Shown here one piece after another: positions 23,518-34,372 of a stretch of 64,000 nt of DNA. The notes under the pieces were generated by a model that did no database searches, had not been told where the DNA came from, and saw only the letters and a program-made list of their open reading frames with translations. Position 1 is the stretch's first letter, and each line of letters begins with the position of its first letter. The DNA is from Heliocidaris tuberculata (taxonomy: Eukaryota > Echinodermata > Echinoidea > Camarodonta > Echinometridae): assembly GCA_025618425.1 (NCBI GenBank), contig CM046851.1, positions 5,952,561 to 6,016,560 on the forward strand. Reading direction: 5' to 3'. The position numbers and the translations under genes are program-made.

Positions 23518-26500
23518 ATGACTGATGGAAGTGACCTGAAGTTCAAGCGAAGGGGTGCCAAGTCCAGATTCACGAGGTTCGGCAATGCGACAGAGCTACT
23601 CATTTCTGAGGGCCGAAGTAGGGCGGAGGCACAGAACTCCTTCGAGAGGTATGAGCAGGCATACCAAGAAGTGCAAGATGCTCATGACAAGTTTACCATG
23701 ACCATTAAAGACGAGGCAGAGTATGATAGAGAAGAAGTCTGGATGGATGATGTTCAGAAGGATTTTCTGAAGTTACAGTTCAGGTACATTGACTATGTCA
23801 AGCTTGATGAAAGTGCTTTGTCAAGTCCTGCAGCAGAAGACACCACTGTCAATGTTCATCATGGTCATCAAGGGACTGAAGGTTATAATCCTATGCCTGC
23901 TGACAGCAGACAAGAGGTATATGAACAGGAAAGCATGAGCCACTTTAAGCTTGAAAGACCGAAGCTACCAAAGTTCAGTGGAGACATCCGTGAGTACTGC
24001 ATCTTTAAGTCAGATTTTGAACATGTCATAGGTAGCAAATGCAACTCCAGAGATGCTTTGATGATTCTTCGCTCATGCCTTCAGGGCAAACCTCTTCAAC
24101 TCATCCAAGGTATTGGACAGGACTATGTTGCAGCTTGGGAGCAGCTAGACACCATATATGGGGATTCCAGATATGTAGCAGACACGATCATCAGTGACAT
24201 TTCGAAGTTTAGGCCACTGAAGCAGGGTGAGGATGCTAGGTTCTGTGAGCTGGTGAATCTAGTGAGGAGAAGCTTCAACACCCTGAATGAGATTGGGAAG
24301 CAGAATGACATGGACAACAGTCATATGTTGGCCATAATTGAGAGAAAGATGTGTCCTGAAGACCGTAGGCTATGGTTTCGAGACCAGGATTGCAGGTCAG
24401 ATGTAACTCTGCAGTCATTAATGAACTGGATGGCGAAGGAAATGCGAGCTCGCATGAGAGCTTCAGCGCCGCTTCGCAGTGAAGCCAAGCCCAGCAATGT
24501 GAACATGGTCTCCAAGACAGAGGAGAATCAGTCCAGGAATCAGTCCAGAATGGAGTATAAGTGTTGGGTCTGCAAGAGTGCTACTGGGCACTGGACTGAT
24601 CAGTGTAGGACTTTCATCTCCAAATCGGCACCTGAGCGATGGAAGATGGTAAAGGACAATCATGCCTGCTACAGCTGTTTAAAGAAAGCTGGACGAGACC
24701 ACATGATGAGTAACTGCAAAAGGAGGCGCCGTTGCAGTGAAACCAGGAATGGAGTGCAGTGCTCATACTATCACCATCCATTACTCCACACTGAAAAGAG
24801 CATTGCTGATGAAGGAGGAGTAACAAAGCAAGTTGGAGTAGCTACAGTTAATGCCAATGAATCCCTCCTTCCAGTGGTGGTAGTAGATGTGATCTGCAGT
24901 AAACGAACTGTAAAGCAAGGGAATTTACTCTTAGATTCAGGTGCCCAGATAAGTCTGATCCGTAGTGGGTTCGCTGAGGAGTTGAGTCTTAAGGGAACAC
25001 CGATCACCATAACGATGATTAAGGTTGGTAGAGTTGAGGAGGTTCTCCAAACTCGCAAGTATCGGGTGCTCATCAGAGAAGCAGGGAAAAGCTCCAAGCC
25101 TATCACTGTTGATGCTATAGGCATACCCTGCATAAGCGAAGATGTTGCAGCAGTTGACTTGGGCCTTCTAGCAAAGAAGCTGAAACTGAAGAAGCAAGAT
25201 TTGAAGAGAGGTGATGGAGAGATTGACCTCCTAGTTGGTATAGATCATGCCAGGCTCCATGGTGGAGAAGTGAGAGAAGTTGGATCTTTAGCAGCTCGCA
25301 GATCTCCAGTAGGATGGGTGGTATTTGGCAAAGGACCAACTGATCGTGTCAGCACTAGTGCAGTTCTTCATGTAAAGATCTCAAGCCCTGTGGATCTTAC
25401 AGACTTCTGGAATTCGGAAATGATGGGTGTTACGCCAACATCCTGCCAGTGTAAACAAAGCGGTCTGAGTAGACAGGAAGAGATTGAAGAGCAGTTGATT
25501 AGAAGTTCATGCAAGAAGGTAGGAAATCAATGGCAAGTTTCCTATCCTTGGAAGAAAGACCCCAATCTTCTACCAGACAACAGGATACAGGCTGAGAAGA
25601 TCTTGGTGACTACTGAAAAGAAACTGGCCAGAAATGAGATGTATGCATCTGCATACGAAGAGCAGATGAAAGAAATGGAAAAGCTGAACTTTTCCAGAAA
25701 GCTGACAGAGGATGAGATGAATAGTTACGAGGGGCCAGTGCACTATATTTCTCATCATGCAGTGATAAGGCCAGAGAAAAAAAGCACTCCAGTACGAATA
25801 GTCTTCAATTCATCTGCCACTTTTCAAGGTCACACACTCAATGAGTACTGGATGAAAGGACCAGACCTTCTCAACAGCCTTCTGGGGGTATTGCTGAGGT
25901 TCAGAGAGAACAGGATAGCTGTGTGCGGTGACATATCTAAAATGTACCACAGAGTTCTAGTCCCAGAATCTGACCAGCATGTTCACAGGTTCTTGTGGAG
26001 GAACATGCAACTCACCAGAGAGCCAGATACTTACATCAAGACTGTACTGACATTTGGGGACAAGCCTGCACCTGCCATGGCTCAGATAGCACTCAGGAAG
26101 ACAGCTGAGGAGGCAGAAAGTAGACACCCAGAAGCTGCCCAGGTACTTAAAGATTGTGTCTACATGGATGACATCTGTGAGTCAGTGACAGACCTACCTA
26201 CAGCCCAGAGACTCACAGATGAGATTGACAAGGTGCTAGCTGAGGGAGGATTTAAAACCAAAGGATGGTTGTCAAACAAATCCCTGACGGGAAGTACCCA
26301 GAAGGAAGGAGAGATGAGGCTCCTTGAGGCTCTTGCTGAGGAGAAGGTACTAGGAGCTGTATGGGACAACAACAAAGATGTGTTCTCCTACAGAGTAAAA
26401 ATAGATCTGGAAGAGTACTCTGAGGGTGAACCAGAAGGAGAATGGAGCCTCAGCAAAAGAAAGATCTTGAGCCAGATAGCACGAGTATTTGACCCACTCG

Positions 26501-27177
26501 GCTTTGCAGCAGCATTTCTGATTCGTGCCAAGATTGGGATGCAGAGACTCTGGGAAAAAGGCTATGACTGGGATGACAAGCTGCCAGAATCAGACCAGAA
26601 GTGGTGGATAGACTTTTTCAAAGAGATGAAGGAGTTGGATGAGGTTAAGTTTGAAAGAAGCCTCACACCAGCAACAGCTGTTACCAATCATCCCATGCTG
26701 TGTATCTTTGCAGATGCATCCCAGGATGCTCTCGGAGCATGTGTTTATTTGAGGTGGCAGCTTGAGAACGGTAATTATGATGTCAGATTTGTCATAGCCA
26801 AGTCCAGAGTGGCTCCATTAAAGAAGATGACCATACCCAGATTGGAACTACAAGCAGCAGTTATGGCTACACGACTCTTCACCACTGTCATGAAGGAGCT
26901 GAGACTGCAAGTTGAACAGGTGGTGTTCATGACAGATAGCCAGATTGTTCTATCATGGGTACGGAGTCAGAGAAAACGTTTTAAGACGTTTGTAGCAGTG
27001 AGGATCGCAGAGGTTCAAAGTCAGTCTGATCCTGCCCAGTGGAGATATGTTCCAGGTGACCAGAACCCTGCCGATGATGTGTCAAGAGGTCTGCCAGCAG
27101 CAAAGTTAGGAAGCAGATGGCAGCATGGACCAGACTTCCTGTACTCTCCAGAAAGTGATTGGCCTGAAGATGAGTGA
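23518..27177 (+). CDS. BEL/Pao Gag-Pol: gag, protease, RT, RNase H
   Basis: A 1219-codon frame starting at ATG 23518, 43 nt after the 5' LTR. Gag (DUF1759-like) covers roughly residues 140-300 around PKLPKFSGD. Zinc knuckles follow: CX2CX5HX4C at 349, CX2CX7HX4C at 384, then a Cys/His stretch ending HHPLLH. The aspartic protease motif DSGA is at 473-476. Reverse transcriptase has its first catalytic Asp at 805 (CGDISKMYH) and YMDD at 882-885. RNase H acidic residues are seen at D1066 (FADAS), E1110 (PRLELQA), D1140 (MTDSQ) and near 1186 (NPADDVSRG). The frame closes at TGA 27175, just after RNase H, while integrase continues in the same frame downstream. The usual BEL/Pao layout is one polyprotein, so this is either readthrough-dependent or a nonsense mutation. 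Confidence 0.93.
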   Translation: MTDGSDLKFKRRGAKSRFTRFGNATELLISEGRSRAEAQNSFERYEQAYQEVQDAHDKFTMTIKDEAEYDREEVWMDDVQKDFLKLQFRYIDYVKLDESALSSPAAEDTTVNVHHGHQGTEGYNPMPADSRQEVYEQESMSHFKLERPKLPKFSGDIREYCIFKSDFEHVIGSKCNSRDALMILRSCLQGKPLQLIQGIGQDYVAAWEQLDTIYGDSRYVADTIISDISKFRPLKQGEDARFCELVNLVRRSFNTLNEIGKQNDMDNSHMLAIIERKMCPEDRRLWFRDQDCRSDVTLQSLMNWMAKEMRARMRASAPLRSEAKPSNVNMVSKTEENQSRNQSRMEYKCWVCKSATGHWTDQCRTFISKSAPERWKMVKDNHACYSCLKKAGRDHMMSNCKRRRRCSETRNGVQCSYYHHPLLHTEKSIADEGGVTKQVGVATVNANESLLPVVVVDVICSKRTVKQGNLLLDSGAQISLIRSGFAEELSLKGTPITITMIKVGRVEEVLQTRKYRVLIREAGKSSKPITVDAIGIPCISEDVAAVDLGLLAKKLKLKKQDLKRGDGEIDLLVGIDHARLHGGEVREVGSLAARRSPVGWVVFGKGPTDRVSTSAVLHVKISSPVDLTDFWNSEMMGVTPTSCQCKQSGLSRQEEIEEQLIRSSCKKVGNQWQVSYPWKKDPNLLPDNRIQAEKILVTTEKKLARNEMYASAYEEQMKEMEKLNFSRKLTEDEMNSYEGPVHYISHHAVIRPEKKSTPVRIVFNSSATFQGHTLNEYWMKGPDLLNSLLGVLLRFRENRIAVCGDISKMYHRVLVPESDQHVHRFLWRNMQLTREPDTYIKTVLTFGDKPAPAMAQIALRKTAEEAESRHPEAAQVLKDCVYMDDICESVTDLPTAQRLTDEIDKVLAEGGFKTKGWLSNKSLTGSTQKEGEMRLLEALAEEKVLGAVWDNNKDVFSYRVKIDLEEYSEGEPEGEWSLSKRKILSQIARVFDPLGFAAAFLIRAKIGMQRLWEKGYDWDDKLPESDQKWWIDFFKEMKELDEVKFERSLTPATAVTNHPMLCIFADASQDALGACVYLRWQLENGNYDVRFVIAKSRVAPLKKMTIPRLELQAAVMATRLFTTVMKELRLQVEQVVFMTDSQIVLSWVRSQRKRFKTFVAVRIAEVQSQSDPAQWRYVPGDQNPADDVSRGLPAAKLGSRWQHGPDFLYSPESDWPEDE

Positions 27178-28716
27178 GCAGTCCTGGATAATGAATCTGT
27201 GATGGAAGTGGAGAAAAAGAAAGTTCATCTTCTCTCCATGGCAACTAATCTAGAAGTCATCAAGAGTGAGAACTTCTCAAGCTGGAGGAGGCTTATACGA
27301 GTAGCTGCCTATGTATTGCGATTCGTGCACAAGCTCAGAAAGGCACGAACAGATGGAGAGAGAGATGACAGCAGCCATTCTCTGACACCGGAGGAGTTAA
27401 GAGAGTCAGAGAAAATGCTGATCAGAGGGGCTCAAACTACCCTTAGAGCTCGTCTTGAAAAGGGTGAATTCAAGACGCTAAGTCCCTACACAGATGCAGA
27501 GGGAATAATCCGAGTTGGTGGTAGGACAGACAAGGCTATAGTTTCGTTTGATATGAGACACCCTGTACTCCTGCCACGTGATGACAAGATATCGTGGCTC
27601 ATAACATGTGAGATGCATCAGGATGGACACGGCGGAGTAGCAGCCACAACTGGGAAAGTGAGAAAGCGGTACTGGATACTGCAGGGACATAAACTTGCAA
27701 AAACCTGCAAGTTCAGATGCACAAAATGTAGAGAGATGGAACACAAAGTAGAGAAACAGCTGATGGCAGAATTACCTGAGCAACGAGTTGCCCCTCATAC
27801 CCCACCATTCTACAGTACTTCATGCGACTACTTTGGTCCATACAGAGTGAAGATTACCCGCAACACGACGGCAAAGTATTATGGGGTAATCTTTACTTGC
27901 CTCAGCACGAGGGCAGTACACCTTGAAATGGCTACAGACTGTTCAACTATGGACTTTCTTCAAGTGCTTAGAAGGTTTTTTGCAGTTAGAGGTCAGCCCG
28001 CATACCTGCTAAGTGATAATGGCACACAGTTTATTGGCGCAGATCGAGAGCTTCGTGAGATGGTCAGAGGTTGGGACGTGCAGAAACTCCAAGAATTCTG
28101 TGCAGACAAAGGCACAGTTTGGAAATTCACCACTCCTTCAGCACCTCACCAGAATGGATGTGCGGAGTCGCTGGTGAAAAGCTGTAAATTCGCACTCAAG
28201 AAAGCCATCGGAGAGCAGCGTCTTTCACCGTTTGAGCTTTACACATGCCTGTTAGAAGTAGCCAACCTGGTTAATCAGCGTCCTGTTGGTAGGATTCCTA
28301 ACGACCCTGATGACGGAAGCTACTTGTGTCCAAACGACATGCTACTAGGGAGAGCTTCGTGTCACGTACCACAAGGTCCATTCGGAAGTTCGCGAAATCC
28401 AAGACATCGAGTTGAATATGTTCAGCAAATTGTGGATTCATTTTGGCAACGCTGGACCAGAGATGTCCTACCTTTACTTGTGCCGCGGCGAAGGTGGAAC
28501 GCAGATCGTCGAAATGTTCGCGTCGACGACATCGTCATGTTAGCAGATACTAACTCAGTCCGCGGAAAGTGGCTTTTGGGTCGAGTAATCCAAGTGTACC
28601 CTGGTCCAGATGGGAGAGTTCGCAATGTCAGAGTGAAAACCGCTTCGGGAGAGTACCGTCGCCCAATCAGCAAAATGGCTATTATATACCCTGCTGAAGG
28701 ATATGAAGATGAATGA
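27178..28716 (+). pseudogene. BEL/Pao integrase part of pol, after in-frame TGA
   Basis: Same reading frame as the upstream gag-pol, open from just after the TGA to a TGA at 28714-28716; the first internal ATG is at 27202. It carries an H2C2 zinc-binding domain (His at 27616 and 27628, Cys at 27718 and 27727) and the DDE core: Asp at 27826 in CDYFGPY, Asp at 28015 in LSDNGTQF, Glu at 28165 in NGCAESLVK. The C-terminal part (about 28480 onward, VRVDDIVMLAD...GKWLLGRV) is the DUF5641-like domain typical of BEL/Pao. All catalytic residues are intact and there are no other breaks, so it would be functional if the TGA is read through. Typed as pseudogene only because it lacks its own credible start. 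Confidence 0.85.
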
Positions 28717-28952
28717 ATGTCTTTCGCGATACAGAGGATAGCGAAAACTGATAGAAATGTGTTTTGCATTCATTTGAAGAGTGCATATTGATAAAAGTTT
28801 GTTTATGTAATACCGTTAAAGCATAATTGATGGAGATTTCTTTTGAAATGAAGGTTAAATTTTATAAGAGAGATGCATGAATTCAAGTGTCATTTTTTTT
28901 CTGCAGCAAATAGAATTAGCATGCATAGCAATTTCACACAGTTTCAGCAGTG

Positions 28953-29099
28953 CTACTCGCGATCAGCTTTACTCGGGATCGGCTCTACTCGCGATCAGCT
29001 CTTCTCGAAATCGGCTCAACTCGCGATAGGCTCTACTCGCGATCAGGTTTTATACTCGCGATCAGATGTACTCGCAACCAGTTTACTCGTGATCAGTTC
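28953..29099 (+). repeat. 16-bp tandem array in BEL 3' region
   Basis: About nine degenerate units of CTACTCGCGATCAGCT type lie between the pol stop and the polypurine tract. The core CTCGCGATCAG contains the palindrome TCGCGA and is the best conserved part. Unit length is mostly 16 bp, drifting to 14-18 bp at the right end. The sequence is more GC-rich than the surrounding 3' region. Confidence 0.88.
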
Positions 29100-29351
29100 T
29101 TTTTCTAAATGAGTGTTGTTGTTTGTAGACACTCACAAGTTGTGTTTTCAAATCGCGAGCTAGATGAGACTGAATTTGGCTTCAAAACAGTTTATCAGTG
29201 ATATTTTGCAACAATGAAATCTATTGTGTGTAGGTTGTTGTTTTTTTGGAGGTTGTTACAAATGTTTATATATGCAATTTATATTACCTTCTGACATTAT
29301 GATACAGATATTGATATTTTCATTTATGTATTGAGGCAGGGCCTCATGGGC

Positions 29352-29361
29352 GGGGGGAGGA
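29352..29361 (+). promoter_or_regulatory. Polypurine tract of the BEL element
   Basis: GGGGGGAGGA lies immediately before the TG of the 3' LTR, the expected position for the plus-strand DNA primer. Confidence 0.85.
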
Positions 29362-30697
29362 TGTTTCGTTGAAGAAACTGATTTTCATTATGTTTTTTAC
29401 TTTGCAGATACCGTTACGTAATTCACTTGTCGATATGTGCTAATTAATGTAAAAACCGGCAGAGCACTATGGGTTTTCAAGAGGCGACATCTTGCGATGT
29501 TTGTCCTTAATTTTTCTGTGCCAGAATGCCTCATTTTGGGGACATTCATTTACCGTTTCTCCAGTATATCCTGCTAAGAAGTGAGTACAGCTTGGTGTGA
29601 ATGTAGTATTAGAATGAGTTATGCAATTGTGGAAATAATGGATGTTTTAATTTTTGTTCTGAGTGAAATTGACTCTCGCTTGATAAGAAAGTACACGTGT
29701 AATGTAGATAGTCTTTTCTGCAGACCATTTGATAAAAGTATATAACTATTTGACATGTATTTTACATATCGCTAAGAATAAGCAGTATATCGATATCCAA
29801 GGGTATTATTTTTGGGGTTAATTTAGCAGTTGGATATTTACAATTTACAAGGAAAAGCTAATTTTGGTGGTTTATTTATGCCCGTATTGATAGACTTTTA
29901 ATTAATGGTCTGAATTAAGACTAACTATTGCACACGGAGATTGTGGGCGTACTGTTAGTTTTTTAACAACACATGGTATAAGAAAGGGAGTGTGAATTTA
30001 TGTTATATTATATTCTAGTAAAGCAATTATCATGAAGTTAATTCTTGTCTTAGTATTTTATGACTATCGATAAAGTCATGCATTTAAAGAGTTTTCTGTA
30101 TGGGTTTTAATACGAATATTGGTGACTGAAAAGGTGTGTCACATCATTTGTTTGAAGGTCAAGAGGAATTATTTGACCTTGTGTTGTCATTTATAAAACC
30201 AGAATGTCTTGAAGAGAGATATTTGTAGAAATATTATGAAAGATACAAGATGCCATTTGGGTGGTTAAATATTCATATATGTATTTAAATTAGTGTTCAA
30301 TTATGCACGAGAACATGAATATTCAGGCATATGCATTTTCTGTTTTAGAGGCTATATTATGCATAGAAATGATTTGAGGACAAAGTTATACATATACATG
30401 TATTTAGTTTGATATATTTTACTATAGGAAATTTAAGACTTTAAATTCAGATAAGCATGTTTTATCAGTAAAGGAAAATATTATACGTCTCAAGATGTAT
30501 GCAACATTTAATGATTTTAGTTTTGAGGTAACAAACCATTTACATGTACTTGAAACTGATATAAATGAGTCAAGTTGACTTATGTATTTATGAATGCTTC
30601 AATTTGTTCTTTACAGATTGAATAGAATAAAAGACTATACGATTCCAAACGGGGTATACTGGCTGTTAGGCTGTTCATCTTTTCTCTCAGCGATCGA
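29362..30697 (+). repeat. 3' LTR of the BEL/Pao element
   Basis: Nearly identical to the 5' LTR. AATAAA at 30626-30631 is a likely polyadenylation signal. The end reads GCGATCGA where the 5' copy reads GCGATCCA, so either the last-but-one base has mutated or the true LTR ends at GATC with a longer duplication (GAAAGAC) outside. Confidence 0.93.
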
Positions 30698-30710
30698 AAG
30701 ACTATAGGCA

Positions 30711-31443
30711 AAACATCTCCACGGCCATCTTGAGAAACAGTCATATAGGCAGTCTGTCAACCGCAAGGACACCAATAAATGGTTGAAGTCTGCTGGTCAA
30801 AAAGGTGAAACCGAGGGCTTTATATTTGCCATACAGGATCAAGTGGTCAGAACTCGGGCAAATTGAGAAGTCAATCCCCCGGTCAGATATTGATGACACA
30901 TGCAGAATGTGTGGTAAAGAACCTGAAACGCTGATGCATTTGGTGTCAGGATGCCCCATCTCGGCTCAAACGGAATATATCAGCCGACATGATGCTATTG
31001 CCAAACATATCCACTGGCAAATACTGCAAAATGAAATCTGTGATCATCCTTGGGATCACCAGCCGCAGACGATTACCCTGGCCAATGAAAGTACGATATA
31101 ATTATTGGAAATGTGGTATCATAACAGACAGAACCATCAACTGCAACAAGCCAGACATCGTCATTAGGGAGGAAAATCGAAGAGTCCATCCCCCACGACA
31201 TCAAAATTGCAGTCAAGGAAAGAGACAAACGGCATAAATACCAAGACCTGAAGATAAAGATAGAGAGAATGTGGAACGTCAAAGCAGAGGTGACCCCAGT
31301 AATCAACGGACACACAGGCACGGTGAAGAAGAGAACCGAACGTCTCATCACCAAGATCTCCCCGAATCTACAAGTCTACGACCTGCAGAAAGGCAGCTAA
31401 AGTGGGCACAACGAGACTCATTAGGAAAACACTCGGACAGTAG
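30711..31443 (+). pseudogene. LINE ORF2 C-terminal remnant, frameshifted
   Basis: Translation gives pieces typical of the C-terminal part of a non-LTR retrotransposon ORF: KHLHGHLEK and ETEGFIFAIQDQ; then a CX2C...H...C motif (CRMCGKEPETLMHLVSGC) at 30901; then WKCGIITDRTINCNKPDIVI; then a C-terminal KVGTTRLIRKTLGQ ending at TAG 31441. These lie in different frames, so there are several frameshifts. The 5' part with the reverse transcriptase is absent. The remnant directly abuts the 3' LTR, and its own left boundary next to the (TAA)n tract predates the BEL insertion. Confidence 0.75.
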
Positions 31444-31537
31444 CAAAATATCATAGAAAGTTGCACTTGATAGCACTTGTTGCTTTTTGTTAAAGCAAAG
31501 TCTTTCAAGAATATACGGACTTTATCCTGTTTTTCAT
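31444..31537 (+). repeat. Likely 3' UTR of the LINE remnant
   Basis: Unique sequence between the LINE stop and the AAT-triplet tract. The triplet tract may have grown from the LINE's simple-sequence tail (inference). Confidence 0.4.
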
Positions 31538-31800
<263 letters not shown>

Positions 31801-31805
31801 AATAT

Positions 31806-31836
<31 letters not shown>

Positions 31837-31970
31837 AAGAAGAAGAAGAAGAAGAAGAAGAAGAAGAAGAAGAAGAAGAAGAAGAAGAAGAAGAAGAAGA
31901 AGAAGAAGAAGAAGAAGAAGAAGAAGAAGAAGAAGAAGAAGAAGAAGAAGAAGAAGAAGAAGAAGAAGAA
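31806..31970. repeat. (AAG)n microsatellite, 55 units
   Basis: A pure AAG/CTT tract of about 165 bp, directly adjoining the ATT tract. Confidence 0.97.
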
Positions 31971-33948
31971 TGAAATTGATAGATACACCTATAATATAAA
32001 AAAAAAAATCCCAATGATCCGAAGCGCTGACTACTTACAATCGTTTATGGAACTTATTTTTTACAAACGTTCAAAAAACGTTTTGTATTCTCATTGTACC
32101 GTGTACGGTATTATCTGTTATCATTCTGTATCCTTAATGAATTATAATTCCTCATGGGTAAAACAATCGTGGGTACAAAAAAAAAAAAAAAAAAAAAAGG
32201 GGGGAAAAAAGAAAGAAAGGAAAAAAATATGTAAACTTCAAGCTCGAGATGGCGCCCCTGCTTTCATCGTCAAAGACACCATCAACTAACCGTTGAGGGA
32301 ATGTGAATCTTACGGATTACTATAATCTGATGCTGCAAATAAATTGTCCACTCAAAGTTTAATATTTTATATTTTAAAAAATGGATAAGATTTTGATTTT
32401 TTTTTTCAAGCCCACTAAATAAATCCAAATTCATTTGTTTCTTATCAACAAAATGATTTTCCGACGTTTGTATTCGAGGCAGAAAATTAGTTTATAGCTG
32501 CAAACTATTTTTCATTTGTCGTTTTCTATTTTGTTATTGTAAAGCGGGAGGGTTGGGAAAATGGCCAATAGGGTACAACCATGCCAATATATTTTAATTT
32601 TTTGATACATGATACGACGATTGGTTATAACATCTGACTATGTTTTCAGTTTGGTTCTTCTTGTCTCTCCCTGCTTCATATTTTTTGATCATTTTGTGTG
32701 TGTGCGTGTGTGCGTGTGTGTGTGTGTGTGTTTTAGGGTTTTATTTTTTTTATTTTTTTATTTTTTTATTTTTTTTTCTTTTTGGGGGGGGGGGGGGTTT
32801 AGTAATGAATTTATTTGATTCTGTTTGGTTTTGATGGGCTGCCTGTCCAAGAAAAACACATATTTAAGCCTTTTTTTTAATGTCCACGTTCCACTGGTTG
32901 ATTGTGTCCCCAAATAAATAAATAAATTAATTAATTAGTTAAAAGAATTTGAAATATCCCCAGTGCTGACAGGAATTAGCAAAAAAACAAAGACTCCCAT
33001 CGTCAAATGAAAACGATGCCCATTATTTGATTATCTTAATCCTATGTTGTTGTCGAAGTTTAAAATTTATTTGTTCTACTTTTACATCAAAAACAATTTA
33101 GATTTTACAAGCATAAGTGTCAATTTCAAAACGTACGGTAAAGAAATCAAATCAAGTTCAATGTATGGTAAATATGTAGAAAGTTTCGAGAGATATAGGA
33201 ACTACTGTCAAAAAAAGAAGAAAATGTAAAATGTGGGAAGCCAAAGTAAAAAGCACAGTTTGTAAATGATTAGGCTCCCGTTTAGAGCAACATTAGAAGT
33301 AATTCTGATTTAAAAATGCAATAAAATCCGAACGGAATAGAAGTATCAGCTTCACTAAACGTACAAGGAGAGCAAAGCTCAGAATGTAGAGTAAAGAAAA
33401 AGAAAAAGGCGAAAGAGAAGAAGAGAAGAAGAAGAAAATAAAAGGAAGAAAAAGAAGCAGCAAGAAAGGAAGAAGAAGAAGAAGAAGAAGAAGAAAATGA
33501 AAAAAGGAGAAGAAATAATGTAAAGGCAGGACAGTGTAACGACTTTGTTTTTTATCAACATTACTGTATTAAAAGCTTTATAACAGTTATAGGATATTTT
33601 GTGCCCTTTGCATACGATGAGTGATTTCGATGACGTTATAACCGGCACTAAGTAAACCTATAATTACTGACACCATTTTAATAGTCTATTATACGACATC
33701 AATTCAACAGAAAATATATTCTTTTCATTCGGCAATCGTTCACCCTCGAATGGTGGGTCAAAACCATCAGTCACTGATTGCGTCACTACCTGCATGCGCT
33801 AATCTAGCCTATGAAGGCAATTACCCAGTACGTTTGGTATCAAAAGTGATATCGTTTTAAAAGTTAACCTGCTTTTTTTTTTTTTTTATAAATGAGCCTC
33901 ACTGATGCTTGGAATCCAGTTTGTATACATTACTTGTTGATATGTCCG
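31971..33948. other. Non-coding stretch with homopolymer runs
   Basis: A-runs at 32168-32187, (TG)n at about 32697-32730, T and G runs at 32740-32800, AATA/ATTA repeats at 32915-32937, and AG-rich sequence at 33395-33500. No gene seen. Confidence 0.5.
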
Positions 33949-33988
33949 GCAAGCCTCGGGCAAGCCTCGGGCAAGCCTCGTGCAAGCT
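33949..33988. repeat. Short tandem repeat, GGCAAGCCTCG unit
   Basis: Three copies of GGCAAGCCTCG(G) and a fourth, partial copy (TGCAAGCTTTC), with an 11-12 bp period. Confidence 0.8.
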
Positions 33989-34058
33989 TTCAGGTTGTCA
34001 AGAACAACCTTTGTTTGAAAGGTATGTATAAAATTTGAATACATTACCAAACCGGTCT

Positions 34059-34372
34059 ATTCAATAGGATTTATGCCGGTGCGAACAATAACAAAACACC
34101 CAACGCTCGCGTTGGAACGCATCGGTAGTCGCACATCGTGCTCAAACACCCTCATTTATCTGCATGCATGTTTTCGCTGTCCCTACTCTGAGAAAACAAA
34201 ATTGTTCAGTTTTCTTTTCTCAGCGTACGAACAGCGCAACCATGCATGCAGATAAATGCGTGTGTATAAGGCAGCAAAGAGTTCTGTTATTACTCTTTGG
34301 TATGAGAGCAACTTCCAACGCGTTCCAACTCGAGCGTTGTTCTTTTTTGTACCGGCATTAATCCTATTGAAA
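34059..34372. mobile_element. Full-length foldback element, ~155-bp arms
   Basis: Left end TTCAATAGGATTTATGCCGG, right end complementary (CCGGCATTAATCCTATTGAA). Inside, GTTGGAACGC and CATTTATCTGCATGCATG occur in inverted positions, and AACAAAATTG...CTCAGCG flank the centre near 34210. The whole element could fold as one imperfect hairpin. Frames on both strands (34073-34462) are by-products of the palindrome. Confidence 0.7.

Larger units (their letters stand above)
22138..30697 (+). mobile_element. BEL/Pao LTR retrotransposon, nearly intact
   Basis: An 8.56-kb element made of 5' LTR, gag-pol frame, 3' non-coding region with a tandem array, polypurine tract and 3' LTR. The domain order gag, protease, RT, RNase H, integrase, plus a C-terminal DUF5641-like region, is diagnostic of BEL/Pao. 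The LTRs are almost identical, so insertion was recent. AAGAC flanks both outer ends (22133-22137 and 30698-30702), fitting the 5-bp duplication usual for this group. One TGA interrupts pol at 27175-27177. The pre-insertion site was a (TAA)n tract next to a LINE remnant. Confidence 0.93.

Noticed and set aside
23364..28773. Several - strand frames of 60-120 codons
   Set aside because: All are shadows of the BEL gag-pol frame on the opposite strand.
33949..33988. CRISPR-like or other spaced repeats
   Set aside because: Units are directly adjacent with no spacers and the genome is eukaryotic; it is a short tandem repeat.
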